From assembly GCF_900188425.1 (NCBI RefSeq), contig NZ_FZON01000046.1, forward strand, positions 1 through 43,599: a DNA stretch of 43,599 bases, in the 5' to 3' direction. Every line of letters starts with the position of its first letter. The stretch's first letter is position 1. This stretch comes from Antarctobacter heliothermus. GTDB lineage: Bacteria > Pseudomonadota > Alphaproteobacteria > Rhodobacterales > Rhodobacteraceae. The notes below the pieces were generated by a model. That model did no database searches. It worked only from the letters and a program-made list of their open reading frames with translations, and was not told where the DNA came from. This document shows, one piece after another, positions 7,834-16,348 of this stretch. The translations under genes and the position numbers were made by a program.

Positions 7834-8745
7834 ATGGCACGCAAACGCAAGGGACGCGATATTTCGGGCTGGCTGGTTGTCGACAAACCCGCAGGCCTGA
7901 CCTCGACCGCCGTCGTCAACAAGGTCCGCTGGGCGCTGGACGCGAAAAAGGCCGGCCACGCCGGCACGCTGGACCCCGAGGCGACCGGCGTTCTGGCCGT
8001 GGCGCTGGGTGAGGCGACCAAGACGGTGCCCTACATCACCGACGCGCTCAAGGCGTACCGCTTTACCGTGCGCTTCGGACAGGCGACCAACACCGACGAT
8101 GCCGAGGGTGAGGTGATCGCCACATCCGACCTGCGCCCCACCGACGACGACATCAAGGAGGCGCTGCACGGTTTCGTCGGGGACATCATGCAGGTGCCGC
8201 CGCAGTTCTCCGCCGTCAAGATCGACGGCGAACGCGCCTACAAACGCGCCCGCGACGGCGAGGAAATGGACATCGCCGCCCGCCCTCTGTGGGTTGAGGA
8301 GTTGGTGCTGACCGACCGGCCCGACGCGGACACCGCCGAACTGGAGATGATCTGTGGCAAGGGCGGCTATGTCCGGTCCATCGCCCGCGATCTGGGCAAG
8401 ATGCTGGGCTGCCACGGCCATGTGCTGCGGTTGCGTCGGGTCTGGTCCGGCCCGTTTGAGGCTCATAACGGCCTGACCCTGGAGGCGATCGAGCAAATGG
8501 CGCGGACGCCCGAACTGGACGACCATATCCTGCCGTTGGAACTGGGCCTGACCGATCTTCCGGAACTGCACTGCACCGCGCAGGGGGCCGCGCGTTTGCG
8601 CAACGGCAACCCTGGCATGGTGATCCCCGGCAATGTCGAATACGGCGATGAGGCATGGGTATCGTTCGAGGGCCGCCCCCTGGCTGTGGGCCGCTACAAG
8701 GCGGGTGAGTTGCACCCCTCAAGGGTCTTCAACCTCACCGACTAG
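7834..8745 (+). CDS. truB: tRNA pseudouridine(55) synthase
   Basis: 303 residues. It converts U55 in the T-loop of tRNAs to pseudouridine. The catalytic Asp47 lies in the family motif [12 protein letters not shown], the N-terminal motif is [14 protein letters not shown], and the Lys/Tyr region [19 protein letters not shown] is intact. A second motif, [14 protein letters not shown], and a C-terminal PUA-like segment ([20 protein letters not shown]) complete the enzyme. I chose ATG 7834 ([12 protein letters not shown]) with AGGGG upstream; an in-frame ATG at 7819 adds five residues that the family lacks. The gene stands 68 bases after the membrane-protein pair and converges on a hydrolase gene. 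It is not next to rpsO or rbfA here. Confidence 0.97.
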   Translation: MARKRKGRDISGWLVVDKPAGLTSTAVVNKVRWALDAKKAGHAGTLDPEATGVLAVALGEATKTVPYITDALKAYRFTVRFGQATNTDDAEGEVIATSDLRPTDDDIKEALHGFVGDIMQVPPQFSAVKIDGERAYKRARDGEEMDIAARPLWVEELVLTDRPDADTAELEMICGKGGYVRSIARDLGKMLGCHGHVLRLRRVWSGPFEAHNGLTLEAIEQMARTPELDDHILPLELGLTDLPELHCTAQGAARLRNGNPGMVIPGNVEYGDEAWVSFEGRPLAVGRYKAGELHPSRVFNLTD

Positions 8746-8769
8746 GGGTCTTTCTGCCGGGGACGGTGG

Positions 8770-8789
8770 GCGGGGCGACTTGGCCCCGC
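8770..8789. terminator. Hairpin between convergent truB and hydrolase genes
   Basis: GCGGGGC (8770-8776) pairs with GCCCCGC (8783-8789) around a six-base loop, between two genes that face each other. No clear T-run follows, so termination strength is uncertain. Confidence 0.4.
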
Positions 8790-8820
8790 AGGGGGCAAGA
8801 GCGCCGCTCCCGTGTCCCGG

Positions 8821-9642
8821 CTATTTCAGCATGCCCAGCCACTTGTGCAGCGCCTCCAGCGCCTCGGGCTCATCCAGAAACGGGATATGCCCGCGGCCCT
8901 TGACCTCGACCGCGATCATGTCCGGGCGCCGCTTTTGCATCTCGGCAAAGCACGCAGGCGTCAGCAGGTCTGAATTTTCGCCTCTGAGCGTACACAGCGG
9001 CAGGCCTGCCAGGGCATCGAAATAGGGCCACAGATCCGGGGCGGGCTGCACATTGCCGCCCAGCACCGCCTCACGCAGCTTGGCATCATAGGGCAGGTCC
9101 AGCCCGTCCTCTTCCTGCACAAACAGCCGCTCGGCCTCTTCCAGCCAGCGGCTTTCGGGCACGCCGACAAATCCGGTCATCACCTCTGCCCGCCGCTGCG
9201 CCACCTCAGCCAAGGTCTTTTGTGGCGGCCTGCGCCCCAGATAGCCTTTGATGACCTCCAGCCCCGTCTCCGCGATCTCCGGCCCGATGTCGTTCAGCGC
9301 CACGCCCAGCAACCTGTCCTTGACCGTTGCGGCCAGAACCATGGCGATCAGCCCGCCACGCGACGTGCCCAGCACCGCCGCCTTGTCCAGCCCAAGATGG
9401 TCCAGCAGTTCCATCGCGTCGCGCCCTTCGACAGGGATCTGATAGGTCTCGTGCGGACCCCGGTCCGACTGCCCGCGCCCGCGATAATCCAGCCGGATCA
9501 GCCGCACGCCCGTCAGATGCGGGGCTACGAAATCGAAATCCCGGCTGTCGCGCGTCAGCCCCGCAAGGCACAACAGCGGAAGGCCTTCGCCCTCATCGCG
9601 ATAAAACAGCGACAACCCGTCAGAGGTGGTGAAATGTGGCAT
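8821..9642 (-). CDS. Alpha/beta hydrolase
   Basis: 273 residues with the standard alpha/beta-hydrolase order: an oxyanion region LLCLAGLTRDSRDF, the conserved RLDYRGRGQSDRG strand-helix, the nucleophile elbow GTSRGG (Ser), an acid in the GENSDLL region, and the catalytic His in GRGHIPFLDEPE near the C-terminus. No signal peptide is seen, so it is probably cytoplasmic. The substrate cannot be read. Its ATG overlaps the stop of the upstream HAD dehalogenase gene (TGATG), so the two form a translationally coupled operon. A role in handling small halogenated or esterified acids is an inference from that pairing. Confidence 0.9.
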   Translation of the reverse strand: MPHFTTSDGLSLFYRDEGEGLPLLCLAGLTRDSRDFDFVAPHLTGVRLIRLDYRGRGQSDRGPHETYQIPVEGRDAMELLDHLGLDKAAVLGTSRGGLIAMVLAATVKDRLLGVALNDIGPEIAETGLEVIKGYLGRRPPQKTLAEVAQRRAEVMTGFVGVPESRWLEEAERLFVQEEDGLDLPYDAKLREAVLGGNVQPAPDLWPYFDALAGLPLCTLRGENSDLLTPACFAEMQKRRPDMIAVEVKGRGHIPFLDEPEALEALHKWLGMLK

Positions 9643-10319
9643 CAGACAAGCTCCGGTATGGTAGTCAGATCACTCAGGACGTGGGCCGGTTGCGCCATCA
9701 GGCGATCCATCGGCAGGCCCATGCGGTTCACCCAGACCGTGTCGAACCCATAGGCCGCCGCGCCCGCCGCATCCCATCCGTTGGACGACACGAACAGCAC
9801 CTCCTCCGGCGCACAACCGAATTCCTGCCCGACAAGATCATAGACCGCGCGCGCGGGTTTGAAGGTGCCCACCGTTTCCACCGACAACACCGCGTGCAGG
9901 AACTCCCCGACACCCGCGCTGTCGACCGCGCCGTCCAGCATGTCGCGGCTGCCGTTCGACAGGATCGCCGTGCCGACACCCTTGGCGTTCAGCTTGGCCA
10001 GCATCATCGGCACTTCGCGGTAGGCGGGCAGTTCCCAGTACAGCGCCAGCAACCGTTCGCGCAGTTCCAGATCGTCCAGACCGGCGCGTTCCATCGCCCA
10101 GTCCAACCCGTCCTTGGTGACCTGCCAGAACGGCACATAATCCCCCGTGACCGCCCGCAGCCAGCTGTATTCCAGCTGCTTGGCGCGCCAGTCGGCAGCC
10201 AGTTGCGGCCAGACCTCTGCCAACGCCGCGCGCCCCGGTTCCTCCGCCGCCACAAGCGCGGCCCCTGCCACGTCGAACAGCGTGCCATAGGCATCGAATA
10301 CGCAAACCTTAGTGGCCAT
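9642..10319 (-). CDS. Haloacid dehalogenase, type II
   Basis: 225 residues. Type II L-2-haloacid dehalogenases hydrolyse short 2-haloacids through an aspartyl ester. HAD motif I is FDAYGTLFD with the nucleophilic Asp near residue 8. Motif II is ILSNGSRDML. The motif III Lys is in GTFKPARAVYDL, and motif IV is LFVSSNGWDAAGA, the form that separates dehalogenases from HAD phosphatases. The ATG at 10317-10319 follows GAGAGGAGGG, a strong ribosome-binding site; the longer frame to 10544 is not needed. It is the first gene of an operon with the hydrolase at 8821-9642, and is divergent from the FKBP gene across a 190-base gap containing the short palindrome GTTTGCAAAC (10409-10418). Confidence 0.92.
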   Translation of the reverse strand: MATKVCVFDAYGTLFDVAGAALVAAEEPGRAALAEVWPQLAADWRAKQLEYSWLRAVTGDYVPFWQVTKDGLDWAMERAGLDDLELRERLLALYWELPAYREVPMMLAKLNAKGVGTAILSNGSRDMLDGAVDSAGVGEFLHAVLSVETVGTFKPARAVYDLVGQEFGCAPEEVLFVSSNGWDAAGAAAYGFDTVWVNRMGLPMDRLMAQPAHVLSDLTTIPELV

Positions 10320-10509
10320 GAATGCCCTCCTCTCGGGATTTTGCGGCACCCTGACACGGGCCGCTGCCGCCGAAAACCCCGATCCGGGCGAAAGCCGCGC
10401 AGACAATCGTTTGCAAACCGCGCTCCGGATGCTTAGTTTACTGCAAATCTTGAGCACCCGGGACGCCCCCGGCCTCACCCAATCACCCCCCAAACATCGA
10501 GGTTCCCCC

Positions 10510-10938
10510 ATGACGCAGGTCAAATCCGGCGACACCGTGCGCATTCACTACACCGGCACTCTGACAGACGGCACCAAGTTCGATTCCAGCGAAGGCCGCG
10601 ACCCGCTGGAATTTACCGTCGGTGAGGGCCAGATCATCCCCGGCCTGGAACAGGCGATCCCCGGCATGGCCGTGGGCGACAAGAAAACCGTCGCCGTCCC
10701 GGCAGAAAACGCCTATGGCGACACCAACCCCGACGCCCGTCAGGATGTGCCGCGCGCCGAGATCCCCGACGACATCCCGCTGGACCTTGGCACCCAGTTG
10801 CAGGTGCAGGCCCCCGACGGCCAGGTGCTGCCGGTGACCGTGGTCGCCGTGACCGAAGAGGTCGTGACACTGGACGCCAACCACCCGCTGGCGGGCAAGG
10901 ATCTGACCTTTGACATCGAACTGGTCGAGATCGCCTGA
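10510..10938 (+). CDS. FKBP-type peptidyl-prolyl isomerase, SlyD-like
   Basis: 142 residues. It catalyses prolyl cis-trans isomerisation and probably acts as a folding chaperone in the cytoplasm. The FKBP core is read in VRIHYTGTLTDGTKFDSSEG and GQIIPGLEQAIPGMAVGDKK. The inserted flap (IF) domain runs from about residue 70 to 120 (VPRAEIPDDIPLDLGTQLQV). The SlyD-type ending LDANHPLAGKDLTFDIELVE is present. The His/Cys-rich metal-binding tail of E. coli SlyD is missing. The start is ATG 10510; the in-frame extension to 10312 overlaps the divergent gene and has no support. It is monocistronic, and a hairpin follows at 10981. Confidence 0.95.
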   Translation: MTQVKSGDTVRIHYTGTLTDGTKFDSSEGRDPLEFTVGEGQIIPGLEQAIPGMAVGDKKTVAVPAENAYGDTNPDARQDVPRAEIPDDIPLDLGTQLQVQAPDGQVLPVTVVAVTEEVVTLDANHPLAGKDLTFDIELVEIA

Positions 10939-10980
10939 CTTTCGCCAGACACTTGCATCTCCCGAATCGAGAGCAGATTG

Positions 10981-11011
10981 ATGGGCCTGTTATTCCAAAT
11001 GACAGGCCCAT
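10981..11011 (+). promoter_or_regulatory. Strong hairpin directly before the 11015 start codon
   Basis: ATGGGCCTGT (10981-10990) pairs perfectly with ACAGGCCCAT (11002-11011) around an 11-base loop, followed by TTC and then the ATG of the next gene. It lies 43 bases after the FKBP stop, so it may terminate that transcript. It also covers the only purine stretch where the ribosome-binding site of the next gene could be, so it could instead control translation. Confidence 0.6.
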
Positions 11012-11014
11012 TTC

Positions 11015-12133
11015 ATGACCACGATTGTCCGTCTCCTTACTTCTCTGACCTTCTTGGTTATTGCCGGCCCAGCGCTGGCCGGAACGTGGAGCAAATTGAC
11101 CCCGACCGGGTACGGCGACTGCGCTCTGTTGTTCGAGGGCCCCATTGCCAAAGGGGATCTGACCCGCGCCATTGACGACGGGCTGCTGGACGACTTCGCC
11201 CCCCGTATCTGCCTCAACAGCCCCGGCGGATCACTGGCTGAAGTGCTGGCCTTTCTCGAAGCGTCGGATCGACCCGAAAACGGGTTCTACTTTGGAACGC
11301 GTGTGCGCACGGGAGACGAATGCCTGTCCTCTTGCGCGATCCTTTTCATGTTCGGGTTGAGCTTCGGCGCCAACAGCCCCTCCCCCAGCCGACAGTTGGC
11401 CCCTGGCGCAAGGCTGGGTTTCCACTCGCCCTTCATTCGGGACGGCGCAGCCCCTGCAACGTCGGACGCAGAGGTCTTCTCCGTCGCGCTGCAGGTCGTC
11501 AAACTGTTGGCAGACCGTTCTTACAAGGCCACATCAACTGCGGGACCGGCATTGCCGCAGGAGCTATTGGCGCTGGTGCTGGGAACACCGTCGGCAGAGA
11601 TGCATTACGTCGACACCTTCGCCGAAGCACGACTGTTGGGCATCGAGATGACGCAAAACATCGAATCCAACACCATTTTCACCGACACACCGGAAAACAT
11701 GGACCGGTTGGCGCGACAGATCTGCCAATCGAGTCACACCCTGACATTTCGGCAGTCTTTCGTGAAGGAGGGGTACGATTTCGATGATCTCATTGCCCGT
11801 GCCTCGGACCCGACCAAGGCCGACATCGTCTTTCCCGGGAACCATCAAGTCCATTTCAGAGGTCGCGTCCAACCGCAGACCAACCAACCCGAAAAGTACA
11901 TCTCTGTCCTGACGGGTCCGGGCTATTTTCAACCTCACTGGAACAGCGCTGGGTCATCCATGTACTGCCGCGTCGAACTCCAGATCAAACGCGTCCGCGG
12001 CGGCGCCCAAATCCCCTACTACACTGCAGACTTTAGTTTTCTCGGCCTTGTAGATCTGACCAGAGACCCAGGACAAACAACGACGTTTTGGGAAATGAGC
12101 ATTGGTCTACTTCCGCTCTCCACACGGTACTGA
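11015..12133 (+). CDS. Secreted ClpP-fold protein (COG3904-like)
   Basis: 372 residues. A cleavable signal peptide is predicted (MTTIVRLLTSLTFLVIAGPALA). The ClpP/crotonase-like core follows: ICLNSPGGSLAEVLAF (about 65-80) matches the oxyanion loop, CLSSCAILFMFG (103-114) the nucleophile helix with Ser105/106, and LGFHSPF the region of the active His137. This is the arrangement of COG3904-type periplasmic proteins in alphaproteobacteria. A cysteine on each side of the serines suggests a disulphide in the periplasm. The C-terminal half (about 190-372) is extra sequence that I do not recognise, with an aromatic/Cys-containing region (GPGYFQPHWNSAGSSMYCRV). The biological substrate of this family is not known to me. 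No ribosome-binding site is free of the preceding hairpin. Confidence 0.8.
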   Translation: MTTIVRLLTSLTFLVIAGPALAGTWSKLTPTGYGDCALLFEGPIAKGDLTRAIDDGLLDDFAPRICLNSPGGSLAEVLAFLEASDRPENGFYFGTRVRTGDECLSSCAILFMFGLSFGANSPSPSRQLAPGARLGFHSPFIRDGAAPATSDAEVFSVALQVVKLLADRSYKATSTAGPALPQELLALVLGTPSAEMHYVDTFAEARLLGIEMTQNIESNTIFTDTPENMDRLARQICQSSHTLTFRQSFVKEGYDFDDLIARASDPTKADIVFPGNHQVHFRGRVQPQTNQPEKYISVLTGPGYFQPHWNSAGSSMYCRVELQIKRVRGGAQIPYYTADFSFLGLVDLTRDPGQTTTFWEMSIGLLPLSTRY

Positions 12134-12200
12134 GCTGCGGCAAGCCCCTTTCTCCTCACCCGGACTTCGGGGTAGACCGAAACCAACGGAGGGACACGAC

Positions 12201-12989
12201 ATGCACATGGCTCAATTCGGCGACCTGCGCCTGCACTACGACGTTACCGGCCCCGAGGATGGCACGCCTGTCGTCTTTGCCAACTCGCTTGGCACTGACT
12301 TCCGGCTTTGGGACAAGATCCTGCCGCTGCTGCCCGCTGGTCTGCGTATCCTGCGGTTCGACAAACGCGGGCACGGGCTGTCGGATGTGCCGGACGGACC
12401 CTACAGCATGGGCGCGCTGATCTCGGACACCGAAAAGCTGATGGAGCATACCGGGTTCAAGGACGCGATCTTTGTCGGGCTGTCCATTGGCGGCATGATC
12501 GCGCAGGGGCTGGCGGCCAAGCGTCTGGATCTGGTGCGCGCGATGGTTCTGTCCAACACCGGGGCCAAGATCGGCACCCGCGACATGTGGGCAGAGCGGA
12601 TCAATGCTGTGAATGAGGGCGGGCTGGCGTCGGTTGTGGACCCGACGATGGACCGCTGGTTCTCCAAACCCTTCCATGCGGACCCCGAATTCCCGGCCTG
12701 GCGCAACATGTTCCTGCGCACGCCTGCGATGGGCTGGACCGGCTGCGCTGCTGCCATTGCGGGCACCGATTTCATCAGCACCACCAGCGGGCTGCGCCTG
12801 CCGACACTGGCCATCGCCGGGTCCGAGGACGGATCGACCCCGCCCGATCTGGTGTTCGAGACCGCAGACCTGATCCCCGGCGCGCAAAAGGAACTGATCC
12901 GGGGCGCGGGCCACCTGCCCTGCGTGGAAAAGCCCGAGGAATACGCGGCTATTCTATCCGCTTTCCTTAAGGCCCAGGGCGCGGCCTGA
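12201..12989 (+). CDS. pcaD: 3-oxoadipate enol-lactonase
   Basis: 262 residues. This alpha/beta hydrolase opens 3-oxoadipate enol-lactone to 3-oxoadipate in the beta-ketoadipate pathway. Family features are FANSLGTDFRLWDKILPLLP, the RFDKRGHGLSDVPDG segment, the nucleophile elbow GLSIGGMIAQGLA, MVLSNTGAKIGTRDMW, the Asp of AGSEDGSTPP, and the final His in GAGHLPCVEKPEE. The start ATG 12201 has GGAGGG 7 bases upstream; the longer frame from 12102 overlaps the previous gene. It heads a tightly spaced plus-strand run with a second hydrolase (4 bases on) and pcaB. The usual partners pcaC, pcaH and pcaG are not here, so the pathway must be completed elsewhere. Confidence 0.9.
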   Translation: MHMAQFGDLRLHYDVTGPEDGTPVVFANSLGTDFRLWDKILPLLPAGLRILRFDKRGHGLSDVPDGPYSMGALISDTEKLMEHTGFKDAIFVGLSIGGMIAQGLAAKRLDLVRAMVLSNTGAKIGTRDMWAERINAVNEGGLASVVDPTMDRWFSKPFHADPEFPAWRNMFLRTPAMGWTGCAAAIAGTDFISTTSGLRLPTLAIAGSEDGSTPPDLVFETADLIPGAQKELIRGAGHLPCVEKPEEYAAILSAFLKAQGAA

Positions 12990-12993
12990 CCCG

Positions 12994-13704
12994 GTGGCGC
13001 GCATCCTGCTGATCCACGGCGCGGCGCATGGTGCATGGTGCTGGCGCGACACGCTGCCCGCGCTGACTGCGCTTGGCCACGAGGTCCGCGCCATCGACCT
13101 GCCCTCACATGGGGACGACCCGACCCCGGCGGGCGAGGTCACGCTGGAGGATTACGGACGCGCGATCATTGATACTCTGGACGGACCAACGGTGCTGGTG
13201 GGGCATTCCATGGCCGGCTATGCCATCACGCAGGCGGCCGAAATGGACCCGACGCACATCGCCGGACTGGTCTATCTGTGCGCGTACGATCCGTGGCCCG
13301 GACTGGGGCTTGCCCAGATGCGGATGGAGGCGGACGAACAGCCGCTATTGCCGGCGATCCGCATGGCCGAGGATCGACTCAGCTTTACTTTCGATCCGGA
13401 TATGTCCTCCGATCTGTTTTACCACGACTGCCCGTCAGAGACGGTCGCCTACGCGCTGGACAACATCTGCCCGCAATCGGTTGCCGCCTCGAACACGCCC
13501 GTAGACCTGACCGAAAACTCCCGTGCCCTGCCGCGCAGCTATATCATCTGCGCCAAGGACCGCGCCATTCCGCCCGCCTTTCAGTGCGTGATGGCATCGC
13601 GGTTCGACCCCACCCGCGTGGCCAACCTGCCCAGTGGCCATTCGCCGTTTTTCTCCATGCCTGATGCGCTTGCCCGCACCATCGACACCCTAGTGAAAGC
13701 CTGA
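12994..13704 (+). CDS. Alpha/beta hydrolase, esterase-like
   Basis: 236 residues from GTG 12994. The N-terminus (ILLIHGAAHGAWCWRDTLPA) and VRAIDLPSHGDDPTP are the pattern of the methylesterase/hydroxynitrile-lyase-like branch of the alpha/beta hydrolases. The nucleophile elbow is VGHSMAGYAI, the acid probably Asp in CAKDRAIPP, and the His is in PSGHSPFFSMP near the end. It starts 4 bases after pcaD and ends 6 bases before pcaB, so it belongs to the same transcript. Its insertion between pcaD and pcaB suggests that it hydrolyses an ester or lactone feeding the aromatic-acid route, but no substrate can be read from the sequence. Confidence 0.87.
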   Translation: MARILLIHGAAHGAWCWRDTLPALTALGHEVRAIDLPSHGDDPTPAGEVTLEDYGRAIIDTLDGPTVLVGHSMAGYAITQAAEMDPTHIAGLVYLCAYDPWPGLGLAQMRMEADEQPLLPAIRMAEDRLSFTFDPDMSSDLFYHDCPSETVAYALDNICPQSVAASNTPVDLTENSRALPRSYIICAKDRAIPPAFQCVMASRFDPTRVANLPSGHSPFFSMPDALARTIDTLVKA

Positions 13705-13710
13705 CCGCCC

Positions 13711-15042
13711 ATGCCCGCAACGCCCTTTGACAGCGCCCATCTGACCCGCCTTTTCGCCACCGGCGACACCGCCCGCCTGTTTTCGGACAGCGCCGAGATC
13801 CGCGCCATGATGCTGGTCGAGGCGGCGCTGGCCAAGGCGCAGGCGGCACAGGGCATGATCCCCGAAATCGCCGCCGCCGCGATCCAGCGCGCCAGCGTCG
13901 AATGCCAGATCGACCCGGCGCAACTGGCCGAGGCGACGGGACAGAACGGCGTCATCGTGCCCGCCTTTGTCAGCGCGTTTCGCGCCGCGATGAGCGCACC
14001 GGAACACGCGCAGTACCTGCACTGGGGTGCAACCTCGCAGGATATCCAGGACACCGGGCTGATGCTGCGACTGCGGCAGGCTCTGGCCCAGCAAGAGCAC
14101 CGCCTGCGCGCCACCCTGACGGCACTGGCGCAGCTGGCAACAGACCATGCAGAAACGCCCATGGCCGGGCGCACCTACGGTCAGCACGCCACGCCCGTCA
14201 GCTTTGGTGCCCAGGTGGCCGCATGGGGTTGGCCGCTCATGGACGCGTTGAAGGCACTGCCCGCCCTGCGTGACAGCGCGCTGCGCGTGTCGCTGTCGGG
14301 CGCTGCGGGCACCGGGTCCGCACTGGGCCCTGATCCGGCGGGTCTGCGAACCCATATGGCCGAGGCGCTGGGGCTGACCGATCCCGGCCATAGCTGGCAC
14401 AGCGACCGCACGCCGCTCCTGTCCATCGCCGGGTGGTTCACCCGCACCGCGCTGGTCGCCGGCAAGATGGGTGAGGACCTGATCCTTGCCACCCAAAGCG
14501 GCATCTCCGAAGTCCGCCTTGGCGGATCTGGCGCGTCCTCGACCATGCCGCAGAAACAGAACCCCGTGGCCCCCTCGGCCCTTGTTGCGCTGGCCCGTCA
14601 CGCGCAGGGTCTGGATGCCACGCTGCAGGGTGCCAGCCTGCACCGCCAGCAACGCGACGGCGCGGCGTGGTTCACCGAATGGCTGTGCCTGCCGCAACTG
14701 GTGCTCAGTTCCGCCGCCGCGATGACCCACGCACAAAAGCTGGCCGAGACGTTAACCCCCGACGCGGACGCGATGCAGGCCACGCTGGACGCCACCGGCG
14801 GCTTGCTCATGGCAGAGGCGCTGTCCTTTGCGCTGGCCGAAACAATGCCCCGGCCAGAGGCTCAGGCCCTGTCAAAGGCCCTGTGCAAAGAGGCCATCTC
14901 CAGGGGAAGCCCCCTGTCAGAGGTCGCCCGAGCCGCCCATCCCGATCTGCCAGCCTCCCTGTTTGATCCAGCCACGCAGATGGGCACCGCCCCGGCGGAG
15001 GCCCGCACCTTTGCCAAGGCCGTCACCGCCCTGACGGACTGA
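13711..15042 (+). CDS. pcaB: 3-carboxy-cis,cis-muconate cycloisomerase
   Basis: 443 residues, as expected for PcaB, which cyclises 3-carboxy-cis,cis-muconate to the muconolactone in protocatechuate breakdown. It belongs to the fumarase/aspartase superfamily: conserved region 1 is YLHWGATSQDIQDTGLML, region 2 is MAGRTYGQHATPVSFGAQVA, and the signature loop is GGSGASSTMPQKQNP at about 271-285. The C-terminal helical domain (about 350-443) is alanine rich and of normal length. An adenylosuccinate lyase is excluded by the muconate-type region around residue 150. It is co-oriented with pcaD and the intervening hydrolase and precedes an MFS gene by 7 bases. No PcaQ-type regulator is seen. Confidence 0.92.
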   Translation: MPATPFDSAHLTRLFATGDTARLFSDSAEIRAMMLVEAALAKAQAAQGMIPEIAAAAIQRASVECQIDPAQLAEATGQNGVIVPAFVSAFRAAMSAPEHAQYLHWGATSQDIQDTGLMLRLRQALAQQEHRLRATLTALAQLATDHAETPMAGRTYGQHATPVSFGAQVAAWGWPLMDALKALPALRDSALRVSLSGAAGTGSALGPDPAGLRTHMAEALGLTDPGHSWHSDRTPLLSIAGWFTRTALVAGKMGEDLILATQSGISEVRLGGSGASSTMPQKQNPVAPSALVALARHAQGLDATLQGASLHRQQRDGAAWFTEWLCLPQLVLSSAAAMTHAQKLAETLTPDADAMQATLDATGGLLMAEALSFALAETMPRPEAQALSKALCKEAISRGSPLSEVARAAHPDLPASLFDPATQMGTAPAEARTFAKAVTALTD

Positions 15043-15049
15043 CACCGGA

Positions 15050-16255
15050 ATGCGCCTGCACGTTGTCTTTCTGTTGGCCACGGTGACGCTGAACGCCATG
15101 GGGATCGGGCTGATCCTGCCGGTCATCCCGGACCTGATCCGCGACGTCACCGGCCAGCCGCTGTCACAGGCAGCCCTGATCGGCGGCGTCCTCAGCACCG
15201 TCTTTGCCACGATGCAGTTCCTGTTTGCACCGTTCATGGGCCGTCTGTCGGATGCCTATGGGCGGCGGCCCGTTCTGTTGGGGACACTGGCGATCATGGT
15301 GCTGGACTATGCCGTTCTGGCGCTGGCGAACACGCTCTGGATGCTGGTGGTGGCGCGGATGATCGGCGGCTTTGCCTCATCCACGCAATCCACCGCCAGC
15401 GCCGCCATCGCCGACCTGTCAGAGCCGGGGCACCGCGCGCGCGGCTTTGGCCTGATCAGCGCGGCATTCGGGCTGGGCTTTGTGCTTGGCCCGGTGCTGG
15501 GCGGCCTGCTGGCAGAACTGGGCACGCGTGCGCCATTCTGGGCGGCAGGGGGTCTGTGTGGCGCGGGCGTCTTGCTTGGCCTGATGAGCTTTCCCGAAAC
15601 CCATGCCGCCGCAAACCGCCGCCCCGTCACCTGGCGTGGCAGCAACCCTTTCGGGGCCTTTCGCGCCCTGAACCGTCTGCCCGGCCTGACCCGTTCGCTG
15701 ATCGTGTACTTCCTGTACAACGTGGCCTTTGGCACCTACCCGGCGATCTGGTCGTTCTTTGCACAGGCGCAATTCGCCTGGTCGCCTGCCATGGTCGGCC
15801 TGTCTCTGGGGATCTTCGGGATTTCCTTTGCCGTGGTCCAAGGCGGCCTGATGGGCCTGATCCTGCGCGCCCTGGGCGAGCGTGGCACCGCCGCGATGGG
15901 CCTTGCCGTCTCAGCGGTGGGGTTCGCAGCGCTCGGCGTGGTCAGCAACGGCACACTGGTCCTGTTCTTTGCGCCCATCGCCGCCCTTGGGGCGACCTAT
16001 GCCCCGGCGCAGCAGGCCCTTCTCAGCCAACGTCTGGGGCCGGACGAACAGGGGGCCTTGCAGGGGGTTCTGACCTCGACCGTGGCCGTTGCCATGATGG
16101 TGGCCCCCGCGCTGATGTCTCAGGTCTTTGCGCACTTCACCGCCCCTGAAAGGATAAATCCTTTGCCCGGTGCGCCGTTCCTGCTGGCGATGCTCCTTGT
16201 GCTGGCCGCCTGCGTGCTCTTTGTCTGGCCCCGCCGCGCGCCTGTCGTGGCGTAA
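15050..16255 (+). CDS. MFS transporter, TetA-like (DHA1 family)
   Basis: 401 residues with twelve predicted spans. The first helix ends in GIGLILPVIPDLIRDVTG, the DHA1 signature region of the tetracycline-type exporters. Motif A is GRLSDAYGRRPVLLGTL, and motif C is GFVLGPVLGGLLAE. The central loop contains the TetA-like PETHAAANRRPV pattern. TetA-like carriers in roseobacters often have no tested role in resistance, so the substrate is uncertain. It begins 7 bases after pcaB and may be its co-transcribed carrier; whether it exports or imports an aromatic acid or intermediate is inference. A weak ribosome-binding site (ACACCGGA) precedes the ATG. Confidence 0.9.
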   Translation: MRLHVVFLLATVTLNAMGIGLILPVIPDLIRDVTGQPLSQAALIGGVLSTVFATMQFLFAPFMGRLSDAYGRRPVLLGTLAIMVLDYAVLALANTLWMLVVARMIGGFASSTQSTASAAIADLSEPGHRARGFGLISAAFGLGFVLGPVLGGLLAELGTRAPFWAAGGLCGAGVLLGLMSFPETHAAANRRPVTWRGSNPFGAFRALNRLPGLTRSLIVYFLYNVAFGTYPAIWSFFAQAQFAWSPAMVGLSLGIFGISFAVVQGGLMGLILRALGERGTAAMGLAVSAVGFAALGVVSNGTLVLFFAPIAALGATYAPAQQALLSQRLGPDEQGALQGVLTSTVAVAMMVAPALMSQVFAHFTAPERINPLPGAPFLLAMLLVLAACVLFVWPRRAPVVA

Positions 16256-16348
16256 CCGTCCGCATCCGACATGCACAATGTCGGTTTTTGACGCGCGACG
16301 CCCCCAACCCGACCTCAGGTTCAGCCCAAACACGGAGAAATTCCCACC

